From Caulobacter endophyticus (GTDB lineage: Bacteria > Pseudomonadota > Alphaproteobacteria > Caulobacterales > Caulobacteraceae): DNA of 64,000 bases. The DNA lies in the NCBI RefSeq assembly GCF_003116815.1, contig NZ_QDKQ01000037.1:62001-126000 (forward strand), in the 5' to 3' direction. Numbering within the stretch: the first letter of the stretch is position 1; every line of letters begins with the position of its first letter. Both the position numbers and the translations under genes were made by a program. The notes beneath the pieces are model-generated. The model saw only the letters and a list, made by a program, of their open reading frames with translations, was not told where the DNA came from and ran no database searches. Shown here one piece after another: positions 45,350-55,942 of this stretch.

Positions 45350-45679
45350 ATGCCGACAGACACGGACATCTTCGAATCCCTCCGCCAGGAGCTGCGTCGC
45401 GGGACGCTGATCCTGGCCGTGCTCGCCCAGCTGAAGGTCGAGCGCTACGGCTACAGCCTGCGCCAGGCCCTGGCGGAGGTGGGGCTGGAGATCGACGAAG
45501 GCGCGCTCTACCCGATGCTGCGCCGGCTCGAGGGCCAAGGCCTGCTGACGTCCGAATGGCGCGAGGAGGAGAAGCGCAAGAAGCGCTTCTACCGCCTCTC
45601 CACCGAGGGCGAGACCGTCCTCGAACGCCTGGCCGCCGAGTGGCGCGCCATCAACGACACCCTGCAAAATCTGATCTGA
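45350..45679 (+). CDS. PadR-family transcriptional regulator
   Basis: A 109-residue PadR-like winged-helix protein: LRRGTLILAVLAQLKVERYGYSLRQALAEVG (helix-turn-helix), then the family landmark EGALYPMLRRLEGQGLL and wing (EWREEEKRKKRFYRLSTEG). It is probably a repressor of its own operon through the repeats upstream. ATG 45350 is the family start (a longer open frame upstream has no homology). The downstream membrane protein starts 12 bases after its stop, and this PadR/HAAS-type pairing recurs in many bacteria. Confidence 0.92.
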   Translation: MPTDTDIFESLRQELRRGTLILAVLAQLKVERYGYSLRQALAEVGLEIDEGALYPMLRRLEGQGLLTSEWREEEKRKKRFYRLSTEGETVLERLAAEWRAINDTLQNLI

Positions 45680-45691
45680 GGGGACTGGATC

Positions 45692-46660
45692 ATGGACCTG
45701 CTCGACCGCTATCTCGGCGCCGTCGCCGCCCTTTTGCCCAAGGCCCAGCGCGAGGACATCGTCGCTGAACTGCGCGACCTGCTGCTCAACCGCATCGAGG
45801 AGAAGGAGGAGGCCCTGGGCCGCCCCCTGACCGACAAGGAGCGCGAGGCCGTGCTCAAGGACTTCGGCCATCCGCTGGCCGTGGCCGGCCGCTACGGTCC
45901 GCAGCGCAGCCTGATCGGTCCGACGCTCTATCCGTTCTACATCTTCGCCCTGAAGATCGCCCTGGCGGTCGCCGCCGCGATCTCGATCATCCCGGCGCTG
46001 GCGGCCGGCCTGCTGGGCCACGACAACCCCGCCCGGCTGGTGGCCAACGCCCTGTTCGACCACTTCCCGAGCTCGGCCCTGATGCTGGGCGGCCTGGTCA
46101 CCCTGGTGGCCGCCGGCATCGAGCGCGGCTGGACGCCGCTGACGGGCCTGACCGAATGGAAGGTCAGCGACCTGCCCGTGCCGAACAGGAAGAAGGGCCT
46201 GTTCGAGACCCGCTTCAACGCGCTGTTCGAGGCGGTGGTGGTGGCGCTGTTCATCCTGTGGTGGACGGGCCTGTGGAAGGTGGACGTGGGGGACCTGACC
46301 GTGAAGGGCGCCGTCGTGCTGAAGCCGTCGGCGATCTGGCAGACCCTTTACTGGCCGATCCTGGCCTGGTCGGCGGTGCAGCTGGTCTCGGCGCTGGTCA
46401 CCCTGGTCCAGCCGGGCCGGGTTCGGCTGCGGGCGGTGTTCGAGCTGGCCGTGGGCGCGGGCGGCATGGCCATGACCACGATCCTGTGGAAGTCGCTGCC
46501 GCTGTTCACCCTGGAGCCGCTGACCGCCTCGGGCGCCGACACCGCCCGTCTGGAGCATGTGATCGGCCTGGGCTTTCACGTGACGATGCTGGTCGCAGCG
46601 ATCACCTTCGCCTGCCAGATCGGCGCGGCCGCCTGGCGGTTCTACAAGGGGGCGCGCTAA
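45692..46660 (+). CDS. Membrane protein with N-terminal HAAS-type helical domain
   Basis: A 322-residue protein. The N-terminal soluble helical part (LDRYLGAVAALLPKAQREDIVAELRDLLLNRIEEKEEAL, then AVLKDFGHPLAVAGRY) is the HAAS/DUF1700-type domain usually encoded next to PadR regulators. Six or more membrane helices follow (about 85-120, 135-155, 185-205, 225-250, 265-285, 295-315). The pairs are thought to form membrane-signalling modules, but signal and output are unknown. GAGGGGA precedes the ATG, and the gene is 12 bases after padR. Confidence 0.8.
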   Translation: MDLLDRYLGAVAALLPKAQREDIVAELRDLLLNRIEEKEEALGRPLTDKEREAVLKDFGHPLAVAGRYGPQRSLIGPTLYPFYIFALKIALAVAAAISIIPALAAGLLGHDNPARLVANALFDHFPSSALMLGGLVTLVAAGIERGWTPLTGLTEWKVSDLPVPNRKKGLFETRFNALFEAVVVALFILWWTGLWKVDVGDLTVKGAVVLKPSAIWQTLYWPILAWSAVQLVSALVTLVQPGRVRLRAVFELAVGAGGMAMTTILWKSLPLFTLEPLTASGADTARLEHVIGLGFHVTMLVAAITFACQIGAAAWRFYKGAR

Positions 46661-46870
46661 AGGGGGGCGCCAGGCGCGCTCTCCAGGCCAGAAGCGGTGC
46701 GGGGCGGATTTTTCCACGGTCGAATGACACGGAATTAATCCGTCTCCGGTTGCCCCGCCCGCCGGGGACATTTACGCCTTCGCTCCAGCCTTTCCGGCGC
46801 GGACTAACGCGCCGGAATTCATGTCAGGGCCCGACCGGAGGGGGAGGGCTCGAGGGAAGGGGACTTTCTC

Positions 46871-48709
46871 TTGCAAAACCGCCGCGAACTCCTGCTGTCG
46901 ACCGTGGCCGCAGGCCTGGCCGCCGCCGCCGCCCCGTCGCTGGGCTTCGCCCAGCCGGCGGCCGCCTCCGCCTCTGGCGAAGCCGCCAAGATGAACGCGT
47001 TCTTCGACGCGGCCATGGCCAAGCTGATGCGCCAGGCGCCGGAGCTGACCACCAGCCTTGGCCTCGACAAGGACGACCTGGCCTGGACCAAGGGCCTGCT
47101 GAGCGACCGCTCGTTCGAGGCGATCGCCGCGGGCGCAGCCCAGACGACCGCCCAGCTGGCCGAGCTGCGCGGCATCGACCGCAAGCAGCTGACCGGCATG
47201 GACGCCGTCAACTACGACACCGTCGAGTTCACCCTGGCGGTGCAGGACGAAGGCAACCGCAAGTTCACCTACGCCGGCGGCGGCTCGGGCGCGCCCTACG
47301 TGCTGAGCCAGCTGACGGGCAGCTACCAGCAGATGCCCGACTTCCTCGACACGCAGCACAGCATCGAGACCAAGGCCGACGCCGACGCCTACCTGCAGCG
47401 CATGGAGGGCTTCGCCCGCCTGATGGATCAGGAGACCCTGATCGCCAAGCGCGACTATGCCGACGGCGTGATCCCGCCCGACTTCGTCATCGACAAGGCC
47501 CTCATCCAGATGAAGGCCTTTGCCGACACCCCGACGGCCGACACCACCCTGGTCAAGTCGATCGCCCGCCGGACCAAGGAAAAGAACATCGCCGGCGACT
47601 GGGCCGCCGAAGCCAGCAAGGTCTACGAGAACTCGGTGCTGCCGGCCCTCAAGCGCCAGATCGCGCTGCTGGAGAGCGTGCGCCCGAAGGCCAACCACGA
47701 CGCCGGCGTGTGGCGCCTGAAGGACGGCGGCGACTACTACGCCGTGTCGCTGAAGAACTACACGACCTCGACCATGGGTCCCGAAGAGATCCACCAGCTG
47801 GGCCTGGATCTGGTGAAGTCGATCTCGGCCGAGGCCGACAAGCTGTTCAAGTCGATCGGCATGAGCAAGGGCACGGTCGGCGAGCGCATGGCGCAGCTGG
47901 GCAAGGACATCTACGAGAACACCGACCCGGCCAAGGAACAGCTGATCGCTGACCTCAACACCAAGGCCAAGTGGATCGAAAAGCAGCTGCCGGCCTATTT
48001 CGGCCAGCTGCCCAAGGCCCCGCTGGAAATCCGCCGCGTGCCCAAGGCCATCGAGGCCGGCGCGCCGGGCGGCTACTACAATTCGCCCTCGCTCGACGGC
48101 AAGCGCCCGGGGATCTACTGGATCAACCTGCGCGACACCGCCGAGCAGGCCAAATACACCCTGACCACGCTTACGGTGCACGAAGGCGTCCCGGGCCACC
48201 ACCTGCAGCTGTCGCTGTCGAACGAAGCCCAGGGCCTGCCGCTGATCCGCAAGGTCATCGGCTTCTCGGGCTACGCCGAGGGCTGGGCGCTCTACTCCGA
48301 AGAGCTGGCCGTCGAGATGGGCATCTACAAGGGCGACCCGCGCGGCCACATCGGCATGCTGCACGACGCCCTGTTCCGGGCCGTGCGCCTCGTGGTCGAC
48401 AGCGGTATGCACTACAAGAAGTGGACCCGCGAACAGGCCGTCAAGTACATGGCCGAGACCATGGGCGACGAGGAAAGCGGCACGATCACCGAGATCGAAC
48501 GCTACGTCGTGTGGCCGGGCCAGGCCTGCTCGTACATGCTGGGCAAGATCACCTGGCTGCGCGCCCGCGAGCGCGCCAAGAAGGCCCTGGGCAAGAAGTT
48601 CGACATCAAGAAGTTCCACGACGCGGGCCTGCTGTCGGGCATGACCCCGCTGACCGTGCTGGACCGCGTGGTCGACGACTACATCGCCGCGACGAAGGCG
48701 GGGAAGTAG
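46871..48709 (+). CDS. Exported DUF885-family putative metallohydrolase
   Basis: A 612-residue protein with a twin-arginine signal (QNRRELLLSTVAAGLAAAAAPSLGFA) for Tat export. The DUF885 core includes ATYTLTTLTVHEGVPGHHLQ-type sequence near residue 435: the HEGVPGHH motif resembles a zinc HExxH site, and PGLYWIN-like and YAEGWALYSEELA segments follow. The family is predicted to be peptidase- or esterase-like; no substrate is established. The start is TTG at 46871 with GGGAAGGGGAC at good spacing; the first ATG would remove the signal. A terminator follows at 48738. Confidence 0.88.
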   Translation: MQNRRELLLSTVAAGLAAAAAPSLGFAQPAAASASGEAAKMNAFFDAAMAKLMRQAPELTTSLGLDKDDLAWTKGLLSDRSFEAIAAGAAQTTAQLAELRGIDRKQLTGMDAVNYDTVEFTLAVQDEGNRKFTYAGGGSGAPYVLSQLTGSYQQMPDFLDTQHSIETKADADAYLQRMEGFARLMDQETLIAKRDYADGVIPPDFVIDKALIQMKAFADTPTADTTLVKSIARRTKEKNIAGDWAAEASKVYENSVLPALKRQIALLESVRPKANHDAGVWRLKDGGDYYAVSLKNYTTSTMGPEEIHQLGLDLVKSISAEADKLFKSIGMSKGTVGERMAQLGKDIYENTDPAKEQLIADLNTKAKWIEKQLPAYFGQLPKAPLEIRRVPKAIEAGAPGGYYNSPSLDGKRPGIYWINLRDTAEQAKYTLTTLTVHEGVPGHHLQLSLSNEAQGLPLIRKVIGFSGYAEGWALYSEELAVEMGIYKGDPRGHIGMLHDALFRAVRLVVDSGMHYKKWTREQAVKYMAETMGDEESGTITEIERYVVWPGQACSYMLGKITWLRARERAKKALGKKFDIKKFHDAGLLSGMTPLTVLDRVVDDYIAATKAGK

Positions 48710-48737
48710 GGCTGGGCTTCGAGTTCGACTTGGAAGC

Positions 48738-48770
48738 GGGGGAGCGTTCGAAAGGGCGCTCCCCCATTTT
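48738..48770 (+). terminator. Rho-independent terminator of the DUF885 gene
   Basis: A perfect 9-bp stem, GGGGGAGCG (48738-48746) and CGCTCCCCC (48757-48765), is followed by ATTTT. It begins 29 bases after the stop codon. Confidence 0.8.
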
Positions 48771-48891
48771 CGTTCGGACTCGGCGCTTTTGGGCGTCGTT
48801 AGCCGCCAATACTCGGAAACTTGACCTTATTGCGAGAGTATTGAAATCATCGCCACCATAGCGAGTGATTCTCAAGTGGTTAGGCGGCAAG

Positions 48892-49119
48892 ATGACTGGG
48901 CTGAGGACCTACAACAAAAGACGGAAGCGCAAGCTGCTGAAGCAGAAGGGGACGCGCGCCCTACGTCCGCTCGCGGACCTGAAAAGGCCGAAGAACCTGC
49001 CCCTGCCGTCGGGCCCGAAGCGTCCGCAGAAGCCCAAGATCAAGGAAGCCCTCAAGGTGAAGCAGGGCGCCTCGGTGGCCGGGTCCTCTGGGGCCTCCGA
49101 CCCGAAGACCGCGGGCTGA
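48892..49119 (+). CDS. Possible small Lys/Arg-rich protein
   Basis: A 75-residue frame starting MTGLRTYNKRRKRKLLKQKG and continuing as a basic, Pro-rich chain (LKRPKNLPLPSGPKRPQK) with a Ser/Ala tail. It would be highly positively charged and disordered, as nucleic-acid-binding small proteins are. The ribosome-binding site is weak (GGCGGCAAG), and another reading frame overlaps it, so it may not be real. Confidence 0.35.
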   Translation: MTGLRTYNKRRKRKLLKQKGTRALRPLADLKRPKNLPLPSGPKRPQKPKIKEALKVKQGASVAGSSGASDPKTAG

Positions 49120-49235
49120 AACCAGCTCGGCCGACGCCTCTTCAGGCCAAGTTAACCATCTGGTGGACACTCTAGGCTCACCAAACTTGGCTTACCTTTC
49201 CTTGCGACGCGCATTATGTAGTTCGAGGAACGACC

Positions 49236-49475
49236 ATGGCCACCGTCACGACCAGAAGTCAGCAGACCAAGATCGGCGCCGCCGTCCGGCGGGTCGGCGG
49301 CGTGGACCGCTTCATGGCCCTTGCCCAGGCCAAGCGCGAATTGGCGCGAAAAGCCAAGCAAGGCGAAGCCGTCGAAATACACAAAGAGACCGATGGCGAC
49401 TGGGTCGTGCGATCGACTCGTCGGCTGCGCCGGGGTCAGATCATCGGGAAGATACAGGCCACGACGCCGGAATAA
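49236..49475 (+). CDS. Small hypothetical protein, first gene of an unknown three-gene operon
   Basis: A 79-residue protein with a helical, basic centre (GVDRFMALAQAKRELARKAKQ) and a beta-like C-terminal part (EIHKETDGDWVVRSTRRLRRGQIIGKI). No family is recognised. GAGGAACGACC precedes the ATG. The next gene starts 12 bases after its stop, so the three genes 49236-50842 are likely one transcript. Confidence 0.6.
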   Translation: MATVTTRSQQTKIGAAVRRVGGVDRFMALAQAKRELARKAKQGEAVEIHKETDGDWVVRSTRRLRRGQIIGKIQATTPE

Positions 49476-49487
49476 GGCTTCGCGCCT

Positions 49488-50351
49488 GTGAACCTCACCC
49501 TCTCCCTGCTGGCGGGCTTGCTGCTGCTGCTGCCTGGCATAGGCGCCGTGGCGGCCTGGAACCACGGGGGTGAGGCCGCGCGGCGACAGGAACTTCAGCT
49601 AACCTCGCTTACGGCACTGTTCGCGGTGTTGGCGTTGTCGCTGCTGTCCCATCTCTTCAGCTACGGCGCGATCCTGGTGCTGCGCGAGTCGTTGGTCGAG
49701 GTCGGTGAGATCTTGTCCCGGAGCTACGGACCGGTTTTCGACGATCCCTATGTCGCGGCCTTTCAGTTCGCTCTGCCACGAACGCCGGCCGGTCCGGCCG
49801 CGACCGAGCCCGCGGCGGCGCTGGCCAGCCTGGCCGTCTTTCTGATCGTCGTCCTTCTCCAGTCGGCCTTCATCTTCTTCCTGGTGCGTAACCCGGGCCT
49901 CGACGTCGTGTTCGAGCAGTTCGACCTGAGGGGCCAAGGGTGGGCCTTCCAGAGGATCGTCCGTCCTGGCCGCCATGGGTTCGTGCCCTACGCCCGGGTT
50001 TTCACCAACCTGACGTCGGGCGATTTGGGCGTCGGTTTCGAGGGCGTGATCGCTGATCTCCGGCAAGGCGCGGATGGGGAGATCAAGAGCATCTTTCTCG
50101 CCGAGTGCCGCCGGTTCCTTTACGCGTTCAAGGCCGGCAAGCCCGCGCGCTGGTTCAGTTCCGGCAAGGCCGCGGCATTCGCCGTGCATGATGAAGAGGA
50201 TGGTGAGGTCGAAGGAGGCGTGGCCCTGGACGCCAGCGCCATCCGGCACGTGGTTCTGCTGCATTTGGACGAGCAGGACGCCGACGACGTTCTCGATGAA
50301 GGGGCGGATGTCGAGGCCGGCCCCGACGGCTCCGAGCAAAAGACCGCATAG
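49488..50351 (+). CDS. Hypothetical membrane protein (two N-terminal helices, one central helix, soluble C-terminal part)
   Basis: A 287-residue protein. Hydrophobic segments lie at about residues 3-24, 40-65 and 103-128. The C-terminal 150 residues are soluble and include SGDLGVGFEGVIADLRQGADGEIKSIFLAECRRFLY, a pattern seen in short membrane proteins of unknown function, and an acidic tail (LDEQDADDVLDEGADVEAGPDG). It might belong to the DUF6338 group, but I cannot confirm that. Start GTG 49488 has AAGG upstream. The next gene starts two bases after its stop. Confidence 0.65.
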   Translation: MNLTLSLLAGLLLLLPGIGAVAAWNHGGEAARRQELQLTSLTALFAVLALSLLSHLFSYGAILVLRESLVEVGEILSRSYGPVFDDPYVAAFQFALPRTPAGPAATEPAAALASLAVFLIVVLLQSAFIFFLVRNPGLDVVFEQFDLRGQGWAFQRIVRPGRHGFVPYARVFTNLTSGDLGVGFEGVIADLRQGADGEIKSIFLAECRRFLYAFKAGKPARWFSSGKAAAFAVHDEEDGEVEGGVALDASAIRHVVLLHLDEQDADDVLDEGADVEAGPDGSEQKTA

Positions 50352-50353
50352 TC

Positions 50354-50842
50354 ATGGACCCGATCCTGCCGGCTGCCACGATCGTTCTCTGCCTGACCTT
50401 GGCCATCACCGTCGCCTGGTTTGTCGATCTCTTCTGGATGATCTGGATGCGTGGCAGCGTCCTTGTGGCGTTCTGCCTGGTCGCCTGCCTTTTTGGAGGC
50501 CTGACTTTTACGTTCCAGGGTTCGCTGGCGCTTGCCCTTACGGCCGGCTTCGTCGGGGCGGTCCTGGTTCTCCGTCCCGGGGTGGATCTTGTCTATTGGC
50601 TCTACGACATGTCGCGACTGCGCATCGCCCTGCAGCAACCCCTGGAATGGGCGCCTGAGCCAGGCAACTTGCTCCGCTTTCGATTGCGCCGCCTGCTCGC
50701 CATCGAAGAGGTCGAGACGGAGCTGGAGAACAAGGAGCGACTAGCGAGCGGCCTTGAGCCGGTGTGGGGTTACTTCCGCGAGCGCATGAGGCTGCGGCAG
50801 GAGATAATCTATCGGGCCCAGCTTGAGCCCGACGACGGCTAG
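50354..50842 (+). CDS. Hypothetical membrane protein, third gene of the unknown operon
   Basis: A 162-residue protein with three hydrophobic segments at about residues 5-30, 34-53 and 55-75. A soluble basic/acidic C-terminus follows (FRLRRLLAIEEVETELENKERLASGLEP, then YFRERMRLRQEIIYRAQLEP). No family is recognised. The near-overlap with the previous gene implies a joint function, perhaps a small membrane complex. It is convergent with katG across a hairpin that terminates katG. Confidence 0.65.
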   Translation: MDPILPAATIVLCLTLAITVAWFVDLFWMIWMRGSVLVAFCLVACLFGGLTFTFQGSLALALTAGFVGAVLVLRPGVDLVYWLYDMSRLRIALQQPLEWAPEPGNLLRFRLRRLLAIEEVETELENKERLASGLEPVWGYFRERMRLRQEIIYRAQLEPDDG

Positions 50843-50875
50843 GCTCCAGCGGCCGTGGTCGATGGGCCTTGGCCC

Positions 50876-50909
50876 CAAAGAAAGGGCGCCAGCCTTTCGG
50901 CCGGCGCCC
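50876..50909 (-). terminator. Terminator of katG
   Basis: A perfect 7-bp stem, GGGCGCC (50884-50890) and GGCGCCC (50903-50909), is followed on the leftward strand by TTTCTTT. It ends transcription of katG and may also slow rightward transcription from the unknown operon. Confidence 0.7.
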
Positions 50910-50935
50910 CAACTTCCTGAGCTAGATCCCCGCCC

Positions 50936-53167
<2,232 letters not shown>

Positions 53168-53210
53168 CTAGTCAACGCGTCCTTGCCGCCATTGGTACAA
53201 TTGATTGTTC

Positions 53211-53225
53211 CTATCGCTTCGATAG
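53211..53225. promoter_or_regulatory. OxyR-binding element upstream of katG
   Basis: CTAT-CGCTTCG-ATAG is an exact match to the central half of the OxyR consensus (ATAG-N7-CTAT-N7-ATAG-N7-CTAT). An ATTG seven bases further left is a three-of-four match to the next quarter site. It lies 95-109 bases before the katG start, at the usual activator distance, and just beyond the oxyR stop codon. Confidence 0.75.
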
Positions 53226-53239
53226 ACGCAGCCAACCTA

Positions 53240-54145
53240 CTAGGCGGCGGTGGCGGCCGTACTCTCCGTGTACCCGCGCAAACGGCGGGCGATGACCTCG
53301 CCGACGGCCTCGGCGGCGGGGCGCTGGGGATAGTGGGCGCGCCAGACGATGCGGATGGTGCGGCCGGTCCAGGTGGTGAGGGGGCGCAGCACGATGCCGG
53401 CGTCCTGCGCCGCTCCGGCCGCCAGGCCCGGGATCAGGGTGGTGCCATAGCCGGCGGCGACCATGTTCAGCAGGGTCGTCAGGCTGGAGGCGCGCAGGGC
53501 CGCGCCGAGCGCCGTGGTCTGGCCGCAGGCCTCAAGCGCCTGGTCGCGCAGGCAGTGGCCGTCGGAGAGAACAAGGATGTCGCGGGCGAGGTCCGTCTCG
53601 GCCACGGCCTCGCGCGCGGCCAGGGGGTGCTCTGGCGGCAGGGCGGCCAGGAACGGCTCGGCGAACAGCGGCACGCCCATCAGGTCGGGCGCGGTCTCGT
53701 CGGTGGCCAGCAGCACCGCGTCGAGTTCGTGGGCGCGCAGGCGTTCCAGCAGGGCGGCGGTCTGGTCCTCCCAGGGCTCCAGCTCCAGCGACGGCAGGGC
53801 CTCGCGCAGCGGACCGAAGACGAGCGGCAGCAGGTAGGGGGCGAGGGTGGGGATGACGCCCAGGCGGAAGCGGCCGGCCAGCGGATCGCGCAGGCTGCGG
53901 GCGGTGGCCAGCACGCCCTCGGCCGCCGTCACCGCCGCGCGGGCGTGGTCGAGCAGCTGGCGGCAGGCGGCGGTGGGGGCGGCGACCTTGCCGCCGCGTT
54001 CGAAGAGGACGACGCCCAGCACGTCCTCGAGCTTGCGGATCTGCACCGACAGGGTGGGCTGGCTGACGCCGCAGGCGCGGGCGGCGCGGCCGAAGTGCTC
54101 GTGCTCGGCCACGGCCAGCAGGTAGCGGAGGTCTCGCAGGTTCAT
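53240..54145 (-). CDS. oxyR: Hydrogen-peroxide-sensing LysR regulator
   Basis: A 301-residue OxyR. The winged helix reads LRDLRYLLAVAEHEHFGRAA then CGVSQPTLSVQIRKLEDVLG. The redox centre LSDGHCLRDQALEACG keeps both cysteines, Cys198 and Cys207, with the same spacing as Cys199 and Cys208 of the E. coli protein, so disulfide sensing should work. ATG 54145 (MNLRDLRY) is the family start; ATG 54181 is an upstream alternative. An ATAG-N7-CTAT palindrome 13-27 bases upstream suggests autoregulation. katG lies directly downstream on the same strand. Confidence 0.95.
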   Translation of the reverse strand: MNLRDLRYLLAVAEHEHFGRAARACGVSQPTLSVQIRKLEDVLGVVLFERGGKVAAPTAACRQLLDHARAAVTAAEGVLATARSLRDPLAGRFRLGVIPTLAPYLLPLVFGPLREALPSLELEPWEDQTAALLERLRAHELDAVLLATDETAPDLMGVPLFAEPFLAALPPEHPLAAREAVAETDLARDILVLSDGHCLRDQALEACGQTTALGAALRASSLTTLLNMVAAGYGTTLIPGLAAGAAQDAGIVLRPLTTWTGRTIRIVWRAHYPQRPAAEAVGEVIARRLRGYTESTAATAA

Positions 54146-54154
54146 GGCCGGGTC

Positions 54155-54175
54155 TCGATAGGTGACGCCTATCGA
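54155..54175. promoter_or_regulatory. Palindromic OxyR element in front of oxyR
   Basis: TCGATAGG-TGACG-CCTATCGA has perfect 8-base arms and contains ATAG-N7-CTAT, the outer half of the OxyR consensus. It overlaps the 5' region of oxyR and faces the Fur/Irr-like gene, so it may control both. Confidence 0.7.
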
Positions 54176-54294
54176 TATCATTGATCTTTGGCGCTTCTAT
54201 TCAAGGCCCGCCTGCGCGAAGGTTCGCGTGAGGCGGGACAGGCCGTGGCGCTCGAACGACCCCGGCCGTCCTTGCCGCCCGGGAGGACGCCTGG

Positions 54295-54723
54295 ATGCCT
54301 CATGCCGTGGACGCCGTCCTGCAGGACGAGCTGCGTCGCGCGGGCCTGCCGTTTCGCGGGCCGACCGCGCGGCTGCTGGCGCTGTTGCGCCAGTCCGAGG
54401 AAACGCACCTGACGGCGCACGAGATCGCCGAGCTGGCCGCCGAGGCCGGCCTGGCCCTGCCGCCGGCCGAGATCGCCCGCCAGGTCGAGGCCTTCGCCGA
54501 CCACGGCCTCCTGGGACGGCTGCCGACCACCACGGCCGAGCCGGTGTTCGACACCCAGCCGGAGCCGCACTTTCACCTGATCTACGAGGAGACGGCGCGG
54601 ATCGTCGACCTGCACGTCTCGCCCGAGACCCTGCTGGCCATGCTGCGCGACGCCCTGGCCAGGCGCCCCGGCGAGGTGGAGGTGGTGGTCGTCATGCGCC
54701 GCGCGGGCGGGAGCGGGGGATAA
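54295..54723 (+). CDS. Fur-superfamily regulator, Irr-like
   Basis: A 142-residue protein with the Fur winged helix (TARLLALLRQSEETHLTAHEIAELAAEAG, VEAFADHGLLGRLPTT) and the metal/heme region PEPHFHLIYEETARIVDLH. The CxxC structural zinc sites of Fur and PerR are absent, and the HFH-x-Y-E-E-x6-DLH form resembles Irr, the iron/heme-responsive regulator of alphaproteobacteria. Role as Irr is inference. GGGAGG precedes the ATG. The gene lies beside oxyR, katG and, further on, dps, a typical iron/peroxide neighbourhood. Confidence 0.75.
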   Translation: MPHAVDAVLQDELRRAGLPFRGPTARLLALLRQSEETHLTAHEIAELAAEAGLALPPAEIARQVEAFADHGLLGRLPTTTAEPVFDTQPEPHFHLIYEETARIVDLHVSPETLLAMLRDALARRPGEVEVVVVMRRAGGSGG

Positions 54724-54811
54724 ACCAGCGTATGGGTGTCGGCGGCGGGGCGCGTGGTCTAATCCAGTCCTCGTCAGCGTCCATGTTCCGGGCGTGTTTA
54801 GAGCAAACGCC

Positions 54812-55174
54812 ATGTCCCGCCGGCGCGCCATCGCCGTCATCGACGACGACGCCCTAGTCCGTTCCGGCCTCGCGCGGCTGATCCGCTCGTTCGGGCTGGA
54901 GGTCGGGGTCTTCGGCTCGGCGGCCAGCTTCCTGGCCTCGGGCGTGGAGGCCTGGGGCTGCGTGGTCACCGACATCCACATGCCGGAGATCTCGGGCCTC
55001 GACCTGCTGCGCCGCCTGCAGGCCAGCCATCCGGACCTGCCGGTGGTGGTGGTCACGGCCTTTCCGGACATGCGCGACCAGGCCATGGCGGCCGGCGCGC
55101 GCGATTTCCTCGAAAAGCCCTGTGCGCCCGACCGGATCGAGGCGACCTTGAAGCGGATGCTAGGCGAGGTTTGA
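54812..55174 (+). CDS. Single-domain response regulator (receiver only)
   Basis: A 120-residue stand-alone receiver with all phosphorylation residues: Asp11-Asp13 acidic pocket, acceptor Asp54 (VVTDIHMPE), Thr in VVVVTAF and Lys in LEKPC. There is no output domain, so it acts by protein contact or as a phosphate sink. Sequence is of the FixJ/NtrC receiver type. ATG 54812 (MSRRRAIAV) is preferred to GTG 54794. A full FixJ-type regulator starts 46 bases after its stop, and a FixL-type kinase lies convergent just beyond. Confidence 0.9.
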   Translation: MSRRRAIAVIDDDALVRSGLARLIRSFGLEVGVFGSAASFLASGVEAWGCVVTDIHMPEISGLDLLRRLQASHPDLPVVVVTAFPDMRDQAMAAGARDFLEKPCAPDRIEATLKRMLGEV

Positions 55175-55220
55175 AGGCCGGGGCGTGAGGCGCGGGGGCG
55201 CGTCGGAAGTGGAAGGGGTG

Positions 55221-55874
55221 ATGGGGATGCCGGGCAAGGCCGAGAGCGCGATCGACGAGACGGTGCAGACCGTGCTGGTCGTCGACGACAACGAGATGTT
55301 CCGCGGCTCGATGGACAGGCTGTTCCGGTCGGTGGGCCTGCGCACGGCGCTCTACGGTTCGGCTCAGGCGCTGCTGGACGCGGCCCTGCCCGACACCCCG
55401 TGCTGCATACTGGTGGACGTGCGCATGCCCAAGATGAGCGGCCTCGACCTGCAGGAGACCCTGGCGGCGCGAGGCGTGCGGGCGCCGGTGATCGTCATGA
55501 CCGGTCATGCCGACGTGCCGATGACGGTGCGGGCGATGAAGGCCGGCGCCGTCGACTTCCTGGCCAAGCCGTTCCGCGACCAGGACATGATCGACGCCGT
55601 CACCGCCGCCCTGGCCAAGGACGGCAAGCGCCGCGCCCTGGCCCGCGACGTCGCGCAGGTGAAGGCCCGCTTCGACGCCCTGACCCCGCGCGAGCAGCAG
55701 GTCATGACCCTGGTCACCGCCGGCCTGCTGAACAAGCAGGTGGCCGGGGAGCTCGGCTTGCAGGAGATCACCGTCAAGCTGCACCGCGGCAGCCTGATGA
55801 AGAAGATGCGCGCCGGCTCCTTCGCCGAACTGGTGCGCATGGCCGAAGCCCTGGAGCGCGACCGGGCGGGGTAG
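55221..55874 (+). CDS. FixJ-family response regulator (REC + LuxR-type HTH)
   Basis: A 217-residue transcription factor. The receiver at about 17-130 has acceptor Asp66 ([12 protein letters not shown]), Thr in VIVMTGHAD and Lys in LAKPFRD. A C-terminal LuxR/GerE helix-turn-helix follows ([37 protein letters not shown]). ATG 55221 or 55227 is likely (GGAAGGGG upstream); GTG 55185 is a longer alternative without homology. Its natural kinase is probably the convergent HPK4-type kinase next door, as in FixL/FixJ pairs. Confidence 0.93.
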   Translation: MGMPGKAESAIDETVQTVLVVDDNEMFRGSMDRLFRSVGLRTALYGSAQALLDAALPDTPCCILVDVRMPKMSGLDLQETLAARGVRAPVIVMTGHADVPMTVRAMKAGAVDFLAKPFRDQDMIDAVTAALAKDGKRRALARDVAQVKARFDALTPREQQVMTLVTAGLLNKQVAGELGLQEITVKLHRGSLMKKMRAGSFAELVRMAEALERDRAG

Positions 55875-55880
55875 GAGGCC

Positions 55881-55913
55881 GGCCCAATCCTCACGTGCTC
55901 GAGGTGGTGGGCC
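55881..55913. terminator. Hairpin between convergent response-regulator and kinase genes
   Basis: GGCCCA (55881-55886) pairs with TGGGCC (55908-55913), with a CCTC...GAGG inner stem. No T-run is present, so termination is only suggested by position between two convergent genes. Confidence 0.35.
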
Positions 55914-55942
55914 ATGCCGGACGGCGCTGGCGCCGCGCCCGC

